This document shows positions 6,222-10,972 of a stretch of 10,972 bases of DNA, piece after piece. Below the pieces are notes generated by a model. It was given only the letters and a program-made list of their open reading frames with translations. It ran no database searches and was not told the DNA's origin. Position 1 is the first letter of the stretch. Every line of letters begins with the position of its first letter. Origin of the DNA: Flavobacteriales bacterium UBA1112 (GTDB lineage: Bacteria; Bacteroidota; Bacteroidia; Flavobacteriales_D; Sanyastnellaceae); NCBI GenBank assembly GCA_002313415.1, contig DCBH01000123.1:34114-45085 (forward strand). Direction: 5' to 3'. Position numbers and translations under genes: made by a program.

Positions 6222-6970
6222 GAATGCAAAGATTGAAACAATGCAACCCAAGTCGAGGTCGATTTCCCGTTTCGATTGTTGTCGGACGACACAACTTCCA
6301 TAAAACGAGCCCAACCTGAAGTCAACGCCTCTTCACCTGACCAGCGAACTCGGCAATCGTGCAATTCTGCTCCTCCTCGGTGGGCGGCGTTCACCATGGC
6401 GTAAAGAACATCCTCAGCTGAGATGCCGCGAGACATGTGATGAATCCATTGCAAGGATTCGCCAGAAGTGGCCACCATGACTGCACCAGACTCGCGGACA
6501 TCCACTCGAAATGACCACCCTTGACACGGAGTCAGTCTGTGCCATTGCACCGAGTCGTGAATCAGCGCGTGCACCAGAGGAACGTGTTTTGCCTGTGGGA
6601 AAATACCCTGCACTGCTTCAGCCCAGACCACTTCACCTTCCACCACCAGCCAAGGCGCGTCTTTTGCCTCATCCAAAACGTGCATGTGCAACGTTGTGTC
6701 GTCCTTGGTGGCACCGTGATGAAGCTCGTGAAGCGGGGCAAGTTCATCCATCGTCACTGCATTCGGCAAGATTCCAGGGGGGACAGCGGTTGCTGCTCTA
6801 GCCCACTCTGCATAAATCACTTCCCCTCCGCTGCCTGCTTGGTGATGAAGTGCGCGGAGCACCTCCGAAACCATGTCGGGATTCGAAATCTCCCTTCGAG
6901 CAACTTCATCGGACTCCCCAGTGGCCCACATCAACCACTGTCCATCCCAAATCAAAGAAAGTCGGCTCAT
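6212..6970 (-). CDS. DUF3822 family protein
   Basis: This 252-residue protein has no signal peptide or membrane segment. I assign it to DUF3822 mainly from context (directly upstream of rsmD, next to a RecD-like helicase, as I recall in Flavobacteriia) and from general pattern: a strand-rich N-terminus (MSRLSLIWDGQWLMWATGE), a central VVEGEVVWAEAVQGIFPQAKHVPLVHALI, and a late GISAEDVLYAMVNAA helix followed by ELHDCRVRWSG. Members are uncharacterised; co-occurrence with rsmD hints at a role around rRNA methylation or ribosome assembly, but this is inference. It has 12 tryptophans, more than usual. It begins 7 bases after the stop of the membrane protein gene and overlaps rsmD by 10 bases. Confidence 0.72.
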   Translation of the reverse strand: MSRLSLIWDGQWLMWATGESDEVARREISNPDMVSEVLRALHHQAGSGGEVIYAEWARAATAVPPGILPNAVTMDELAPLHELHHGATKDDTTLHMHVLDEAKDAPWLVVEGEVVWAEAVQGIFPQAKHVPLVHALIHDSVQWHRLTPCQGWSFRVDVRESGAVMVATSGESLQWIHHMSRGISAEDVLYAMVNAAHRGGAELHDCRVRWSGEEALTSGWARFMEVVSSDNNRNGKSTSTWVALFQSLHSCA

Positions 6971-6977
6971 CGCCGAA

Positions 6978-7859
6978 TCAATTGCGCCAATTTCCGTCGC
7001 GGTGCGCCTCGGCCAAAGACCCGAAACGAAGGGTGTCCTTTTTCACTTTCTCGCGACCAAATGGCGTAGGATCTTGGACGAGAATGGTCGGTTGCCAAAC
7101 ACGGCCAACCTCCACTGCTCCCGTCTTCATCACGAAACGTTCACCCGTGTAAGGATTGAACGGCAAAGAGTCCAAACTCACATTGGGAAGGCGTTGAGCT
7201 TGTCGGGCTTCTGGCTTGAAGTTCTCGTTGTAAAATGACGTAAATAATGTATCCCGCACTTTGTATGGACTCATATCTTCCATAATCAAGTCCCTCAATT
7301 CTTCTTCGGTCATACCTTCTTTTTCTGCGAGCAGGGCGATGTCGGCACGCTTAATGACATATCCGTTCTCACGGCTTTGAATCTCAGGCAGCGTATCATG
7401 AAAAGATCCCATGTTGTATTCGACAGGAACGACTTCAGCTTGTACAAATTGTAACAAACTGTCGAAGGTTTCCGCAAACGTGCCGTAGACCGCGAGATGT
7501 GACTCCTGGGCTGAACGAATGTCCTTCAAACGTTGAATGGTCGTGGCGTTGACTGCCTTTTGGGTTGCTTGGAACTCAATCTCCTCATCTACGGAATAGA
7601 ATACCGAGTATGCCAGCCCAAGGGCACCCAAAACACCCACTGCAAAGAGGCGCTTGTACATCTTTTGGTCCAACTTTTCTAGAACCATTGGCATGGCCAC
7701 CACACCCACAGCAATCATGGAAAGGGATGCAAAAAGCATGGCCAATGGCTGACTTTCTAGGGCATCTCCGCTCAAGTATTTCATCAAGAAGCCGAACCCT
7801 CCAAAAAACAGCAGGATGCTGATGACGTACTTGTTGATTTCGTTCAAGAACTTTTCCAT
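6978..7859 (-). CDS. Three-pass inner-membrane protein of unknown function, first gene of the coaD operon
   Basis: I do not recognise a named family. The 293 residues show three hydrophobic segments near the N-terminus: about 11-29 (YVISILLFFGGFGFLMKYL), 38-59 (PLAMLFASLSMIAVGVVAM...) and 70-90 (RLFAVGVLGALGLAYSVFY). About 200 soluble residues follow, beginning with a charged helix FQATQKAVNATTIQRLKDIR and then SAQESHLAVYGTFAETFDSL. That last stretch resembles a segment I recall from uncharacterised Bacteroidota proteins and is faintly pseudopilin-like (a helix followed by Y-G-x-F/Y-x-x-x-F-D-S-L). The C-terminal part has an acidic EGMTEEELRDLIMEDMS helix and FNPYTGERFVMKTG. No catalytic motif is visible. 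A strong candidate promoter precedes it, and it leads the DUF3822-rsmD-coaD-Trp-rich unit. Confidence 0.85.
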   Translation of the reverse strand: MEKFLNEINKYVISILLFFGGFGFLMKYLSGDALESQPLAMLFASLSMIAVGVVAMPMVLEKLDQKMYKRLFAVGVLGALGLAYSVFYSVDEEIEFQATQKAVNATTIQRLKDIRSAQESHLAVYGTFAETFDSLLQFVQAEVVPVEYNMGSFHDTLPEIQSRENGYVIKRADIALLAEKEGMTEEELRDLIMEDMSPYKVRDTLFTSFYNENFKPEARQAQRLPNVSLDSLPFNPYTGERFVMKTGAVEVGRVWQPTILVQDPTPFGREKVKKDTLRFGSLAEAHRDGNWRN

Positions 7860-7884
7860 GAGGTGAATCGCATTTTTTGCTTGT

Positions 7885-7914
7885 CAAAACTACAACATGC
7901 AACGCAGCCTACAA
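7885..7914 (-). promoter_or_regulatory. Candidate promoter of the five-gene coaD operon
   Basis: On the minus strand TTG (7914-7912) is followed after 19 bases by TAGTTTTG (7892-7885), a full match to the Bacteroidota -33/-7 pattern at ideal spacing. The start of transcription would fall near 7880, about 20 bases upstream of the ATG at 7859. It is the best promoter match in the window. No promoter of similar quality is visible for any of the four downstream genes, which fits a single operon. Confidence 0.6.
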
Positions 7915-7945
7915 CGCCTCACAGCCTACCTTCGGGGGCCCAACC

Positions 7946-9415
7946 ATGCCTCGCGCCTCGAACTCTTTGTCCAACCTCGCCCTTGCGGCAGAACTTCAGT
8001 CCCGTCTGTTGGGACAAATCCCGTTCACTCCGACGAAAAGTCAGGAGCGCTTTGCACACGTCTGGTCCCGCTTCATCGTATCTGACAAGCCGCGCTGCGC
8101 GCTCGTACTTCGAGGTTATGCTGGCACGGGTAAAACCACCGCGGTAGGTGCTGTGGTAAGAACTCTGCAGGATGCCCGTCAAAAGTGTGTGCTTTTGGCA
8201 CCCACAGGCAGGGCAGCCAAGGTCCTTGCGGGACACGCTGGGCAGGACGCTTCTACCATTCACAGGCACATTTACAGACCCAAACGCAATGCAGAAGGGG
8301 GAATGGCCTACGGCTTGATGCCAAATCGACGAACCGACACCCTTTTCATCGTCGATGAAGCATCCATGATTGGGGAAAGTGGAGGTTTGCCTTCTGGCAG
8401 TTTTCAATACAGAAGTCTGTTGGATGATCTGATGGAATTTGTTTACTCCGGCCACGGTTGTCGATTGATGCTCATTGGTGACGACGCACAGCTCCCCCCA
8501 GTTGGGGCCTCGGAAAGCCCAGCCTTGCAGGGGAGCAAACTTCGCAGTGCGTTTGATTTGACCTTGGCCGAGGTCACCCTAGACGATGTGGTCCGACAAG
8601 AATTGGACAGTGCCATACTAAGCAATGCCCATGACCTGCGAATGCTCATGACCTTGTCCGATGAACACAATGCCGCGCCCATCCCTCGATTTGAGCCTGG
8701 GCAAGGACTCCAGCGAATCTTCGGGCAAGAGCTTGAAGACTTGCTCGTCGACCTCCATGCCAAATACGGTGAAGACAACTTGGTTGTCATTACCAGGTCC
8801 AACAAACGAGCGGTTCAATTCAATCAACAAATTCGGAATCGCGTATTGTGGCAGGAGGATGACCTCAATGCAGGGGACCGGCTCATGGTCGTGGCCAACA
8901 ACTACCATTGGCTGGCCGACCACGAAGACCTTCCAACCAACCTCATCGCAAACGGAGACATTTTGATTGTGGACCGGATTCTCAAACGATTCAAGCGCTA
9001 CAGCACTCCCTTCGTCGAGGCGGAAGTCAGACTGGCTGACATCCCAGAATACCCTGGCTTTTCAGTACACATAAACCTAAGCGTGTTGACCTCTGAGCAA
9101 GCGTCACAACCGCGCGCTGAGCGCAAGGCGCTTTACGAAGACGTCAGCCGCGATCATTCACATTTGGGAAGCAAGACCAAAATCCATGAGGCCGCCAACA
9201 ACGACCCCTGCTACCAAGCTCTGCAAGTCAAGTTCGCGTACGCATTGACTTGCCACAAAAGTCAAGGCGGCCAGTGGCCCGCCGTCATCGTGGACCAAGG
9301 ATACATGACCGAGGAGCGCGTGGACCTTGAATGGCTGCGATGGCTCTACACCGCACTCACCAGGGCTGAAACTGAACTCTACTTGCTCAATTTCGCGGAC
9401 GTCTTTTTTGATTAG
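7946..9415 (+). CDS. RecD-like superfamily 1 DNA helicase (AAA_30 / UvrD_C_2 type)
   Basis: An ATP-driven DNA helicase/translocase of the RecD/Dda-like SF1 group. The 489-residue product has an N-terminal Q-motif region (FTPTKSQERFAHVWSRFI), Walker A GYAGTGKTT (57-65), motif Ia LLAPTGRAAKVL (83-94), Walker B FIVDEASM (134-141), motif III GDDAQLPPVG (178-187), motif IV-like VVITRSNKRAVQFNQ (280-294), and the C-terminal motifs TCHKSQGGQW (435-444) and WLYTALTRAE (466-475). It lacks the long N-terminal region of RecD2 and any RecB/RecC partner here, so it is the short stand-alone type common in Bacteroidota. I chose ATG 7946 (MPRASNSLSNLALAAELQSR) since it brings the start next to the helicase domain; the frame extends to an ATG at 7877, but that stretch holds the divergent promoter. 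Its exact role in repair or replication is unknown. Confidence 0.92.
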   Translation: MPRASNSLSNLALAAELQSRLLGQIPFTPTKSQERFAHVWSRFIVSDKPRCALVLRGYAGTGKTTAVGAVVRTLQDARQKCVLLAPTGRAAKVLAGHAGQDASTIHRHIYRPKRNAEGGMAYGLMPNRRTDTLFIVDEASMIGESGGLPSGSFQYRSLLDDLMEFVYSGHGCRLMLIGDDAQLPPVGASESPALQGSKLRSAFDLTLAEVTLDDVVRQELDSAILSNAHDLRMLMTLSDEHNAAPIPRFEPGQGLQRIFGQELEDLLVDLHAKYGEDNLVVITRSNKRAVQFNQQIRNRVLWQEDDLNAGDRLMVVANNYHWLADHEDLPTNLIANGDILIVDRILKRFKRYSTPFVEAEVRLADIPEYPGFSVHINLSVLTSEQASQPRAERKALYEDVSRDHSHLGSKTKIHEAANNDPCYQALQVKFAYALTCHKSQGGQWPAVIVDQGYMTEERVDLEWLRWLYTALTRAETELYLLNFADVFFD

Positions 9416-9455
9416 ACAGGGTTCATTTTATTTCCCGTTCCTTCAAACTGAGCAC

Positions 9456-9480
9456 AAAAAAAAAGCCGCATCAAAGCGAC
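9456..9480 (-). terminator. Probable Rho-independent terminator of ndk
   Basis: Read on the minus strand, GTCGC, a six-base loop (TTTGAT) and GCGGC form a five-pair stem (one G-U wobble) followed by nine T residues (9464-9456); an upstream A-run (9487-9483) could lengthen the stem with A-U pairs. It lies 24 bases past the ndk stop codon. On the plus strand the same element has a C-A mismatch in the stem and a T5 run at 9483-9487, so it might also weakly terminate the convergent helicase gene. Confidence 0.6.
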
Positions 9481-9503
9481 CGTTTTTCATTGGTTGTGGA
9501 AGC

Positions 9504-9923
9504 TCAGGCCAGCTCTCGAGTTCCAAAAAAGAAGGACCCTTCGATGGCTGCATTCTCGTCACTGTCAGACCCATGTACCGCATTCGCAGAAATGCTCTCT
9601 GCAAAATCCGCACGAATGGTTCCAGGCGCCGCCTCAGCTGGATTGGTTGCACCAATCAGTGTGCGAAAATCTGCCACGGCGTTTTCTTTCTCGAGAATGG
9701 CCGCAACGATGGGCGCAGAAGTCATGTATTCTGTTAGCTCTCCGAAAAAAGGTCGCTCTCGGTGCACTGCGTAGAATGCAGCAGCATCATCCATGCTCAA
9801 ACGGGTCCACTTCATTGCTTTGATTGTGAAACCAGCGCCGATGATGCGGTCAATGATTTTTCCAGTATTGCCAGCGCCCGTTGCATCGGGCTTGATCATG
9901 GTGAAAGTACGGTTGGTCGCCAT
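9504..9923 (-). CDS. ndk: Nucleoside-diphosphate kinase
   Basis: Ndk moves the gamma-phosphate of ATP to other (d)NDPs through a phosphohistidine, balancing nucleotide pools. The 139-residue protein has the standard length and motifs: RTFTMIKPDA (5-14, with the conserved lysine), RPFFGELTEYM (57-67, substrate loop), IGATNPAEAAPGTIRADFA (90-108) and the active-site block NAVHGSDSDENAAIE (114-128), with the phosphorylated histidine at 117. It is a single-gene transcription unit: a TACTTTTG box lies 34 bases upstream, and a terminator-like hairpin follows. It is divergent from rocD and convergent with the helicase. Confidence 0.98.
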   Translation of the reverse strand: MATNRTFTMIKPDATGAGNTGKIIDRIIGAGFTIKAMKWTRLSMDDAAAFYAVHRERPFFGELTEYMTSAPIVAAILEKENAVADFRTLIGATNPAEAAPGTIRADFAESISANAVHGSDSDENAAIEGSFFFGTRELA

Positions 9924-9957
9924 GGATAAGGTATTGATTACTCAAGGATTCGAAGTG

Positions 9958-9965
9958 CAAAAGTA
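9958..9965 (-). promoter_or_regulatory. Candidate -7 box of ndk
   Basis: The minus strand reads TACTTTTG here, a full match to TAnnTTTG, and would give a leader of about 27-30 bases before the ndk ATG at 9923. No TTG is found at the usual -33 distance, so support rests on the -7 box and its position only. Confidence 0.45.
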
Positions 9966-10010
9966 CATCGAGAGTCACGGATGTCTGCGTACGAAGGCCA
10001 AGTCACACCC

Positions 10011-10018
10011 TATTTTTG
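10011..10018 (+). promoter_or_regulatory. Candidate -7 box of rocD, 4 bases from the start codon
   Basis: The plus strand reads TATTTTTG-TGAT-ATG. The box matches TAnnTTTG and sits at the same 4-base distance from the ATG as the pyrE box, implying a leaderless or nearly leaderless transcript. No clear TTG is seen at the -33 position. Confidence 0.42.
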
Positions 10019-10022
10019 TGAT

Positions 10023-10972
10023 ATGAACACAACCGATACGCTCAGCTCGGCCGATTTGATGGCCCTCGAAGACGCCCACGGCGCCCACAATTACCACCCT
10101 CTACCAGTCGTACTTGACCGTGGTGAAGGTGTGCATGTGTGGGACGTGGAGGGAAGAAAGTACTTCGACTTTTTGAGCGCATACAGTGCAGTGAATCAAG
10201 GACATTGCCACCCACATATTGTCGGTGCCTTGCAACGGCAAGCCGAAAAGTTGACCCTGACTTCAAGGGCATTTTACAACAGCAACCTCGGGCCCTTTGA
10301 AAAATTCATGACTGATTTGTTTGGATATGACAAGGTTCTCCCCATGAACAGTGGCGTGGAAGGCGGAGAAACGTCCAACAAACTTGCCCGCAAGTGGGGT
10401 TATCAGAAAAAGGGAATTCCAGAAAATCAAGCGCGCATTTTGTTCGCTCACGGCAATTTTTGGGGTCGCACCCTGGCAGCCATTTCAAGCTCTGATGATC
10501 CATTGAGCTACAAAGACTTTGGCCCTTACATGCCCGGTTATGATCTCATTCCCTACAACGATTTGGAGGCACTCGAACGCGAGTTGAAAGACCCCAACGT
10601 TTGTGCATTTATGGTAGAGCCCATTCAAGGTGAGGCAGGTGTGGTGGTTCCTGATGAGGGATACTTGGCGGGTGTCCGAAGACTCTGCACTGAATACAAC
10701 GTGTTGTTCATTGCAGATGAAGTCCAAACCGGAATTGCCCGCACGGGACGTTTGCTTGCGACAGACTACGAAGACGCACGTCCTGATTTGCTTGTTTTGG
10801 GCAAAGCCCTATCTGGTGGCGTCTTCCCAGTCTCGGCTGTGCTGGCCGACAACGACGTCATGATGTGCCTCAAACCCGGGGAGCACGGCTCGACTTTCGG
10901 TGGCAATCCCCTGGCGTGTGCGGTTGCCCAAGCTGCACTCGAAGTGGTTTTGGAAGAAGAATTGGCTGAAAA
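10023..10972 (+). CDS. rocD: Ornithine aminotransferase, N-terminal 316 residues (runs off the right edge)
   Basis: This PLP enzyme moves the delta-amino group of ornithine to 2-oxoglutarate, giving glutamate semialdehyde, and links arginine/ornithine breakdown to proline and glutamate. The visible part covers most of a roughly 400-residue class III aminotransferase: YHPLPVVLDRGEGVHVWDVEGRKYFDFLSAYSAVNQGHCHP (25-64 region), MNSGVEGGETSNKLARKWGY (108-127), FMVEPIQGEAGVVVP (196-210), FIADEVQTGIARTG (229-242, with the PLP-contacting Asp) and GKALSGG (260-266, Lys261 as the Schiff-base lysine), then GEHGSTFGGNPL. The ATG at 10023 gives the usual short N-terminus; an in-frame ATG at 9981 would add 14 residues and seems less likely. 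Several segments (NFWGRTLAAISSSDDP, FGPYMPGYDLIPYND) resemble mitochondrial OAT more than the Bacillus-type enzyme. Confidence 0.95.
   Translation, partial: MNTTDTLSSADLMALEDAHGAHNYHPLPVVLDRGEGVHVWDVEGRKYFDFLSAYSAVNQGHCHPHIVGALQRQAEKLTLTSRAFYNSNLGPFEKFMTDLFGYDKVLPMNSGVEGGETSNKLARKWGYQKKGIPENQARILFAHGNFWGRTLAAISSSDDPLSYKDFGPYMPGYDLIPYNDLEALERELKDPNVCAFMVEPIQGEAGVVVPDEGYLAGVRRLCTEYNVLFIADEVQTGIARTGRLLATDYEDARPDLLVLGKALSGGVFPVSAVLADNDVMMCLKPGEHGSTFGGNPLACAVAQAALEVVLEEELAE

Noticed and set aside
6222..6314. Upstream extension of RsmD (ATG at 6314)
   Set aside because: The 31 residues are unlike the family, overlap the DUF3822 gene, and MRITGGIWRG at 6221 is the standard RsmD start.
7927..7934. 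TACCTTCG before the helicase as a -7 box
   Set aside because: It has one mismatch in the core TTTG and no TTG at the -33 distance; the helicase promoter remains unidentified.
7877..7945. Upstream start of the helicase at 7877
   Set aside because: The region holds the divergent operon promoter and encodes residues with no helicase similarity; ATG 7946 fits the family better.
9981..10022. Earlier in-frame ATG for rocD
   Set aside because: It would add 14 residues not typical of the family; the 10023 start gives the usual distance to the YHPLPVVL motif. It cannot be fully excluded, and would undercut the leaderless proposal.
1..10972. Defence system, prophage, CRISPR array, insertion sequence or RNA gene
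   Set aside because: No direct-repeat arrays, transposase text, terminal repeats, tRNA-like cloverleaf or rRNA stretches were seen; the helicase neighbours are housekeeping genes, so a defence-island reading is unsupported.

Overview
The window looks like an ordinary, densely packed chromosomal segment of a member of the Bacteroidota, most likely Flavobacteriales. Three things suggest this. Candidate promoters resemble the Bacteroidota -7 box TAnnTTTG. The gene order (NUDIX, pyrE, SRPBCC protein, biotin ligase, rsfS, ftsH; and RecD-like helicase, DUF3822, rsmD, coaD) is one I recall from flavobacterial genomes. Protein signatures such as the RPTTDF start of RsmD and the FtsH linker also fit. 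Base composition is near 50% GC by eye, which is high for the order. I see no mobile element, CRISPR array, tRNA or rRNA, and no gene-free stretch longer than about 100 bases.

Layout: (1) 1-1148, minus strand: rsfS followed after 5 bases by ftsH, which runs off the left edge. (2) 1241-1999, plus: a monofunctional biotin-protein ligase, divergent from rsfS. (3) 2021-3084, minus: pyrE and a small SRPBCC-like protein joined by an ATGA overlap. (4) 3083-3730, plus: a NUDIX hydrolase whose start codon shares two bases with the pyrE start codon. (5) 3769-7859, minus: a tight five-gene operon read from the right: three-pass membrane protein, DUF3822 protein, rsmD, coaD, and a very tryptophan-rich secreted protein. 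(6) 7946-9415, plus: a RecD-like superfamily 1 helicase. (7) 9504-9923, minus: ndk. (8) 10023 to the right edge, plus: ornithine aminotransferase (rocD), cut at its 3' end.

The genes are mostly housekeeping: membrane proteolysis (FtsH), ribosome dormancy and maturation (RsfS, RsmD), cofactor biology (BirA, CoaD), nucleotide metabolism (PyrE, Ndk, NUDIX), DNA metabolism (helicase) and amino-acid metabolism (RocD). The least explained pieces are three members of the coaD operon: the Trp-rich exported protein with a cysteine-less thioredoxin-like tail, the membrane protein and DUF3822. The most interesting regulatory features are the abutting divergent -7 boxes between rsfS and birA, the fused start codons of pyrE and the NUDIX gene, and two genes (pyrE, rocD) whose -7 box lies only 4 bases before the ATG, which suggests leaderless mRNAs. 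I found no convincing undescribed multi-gene system.
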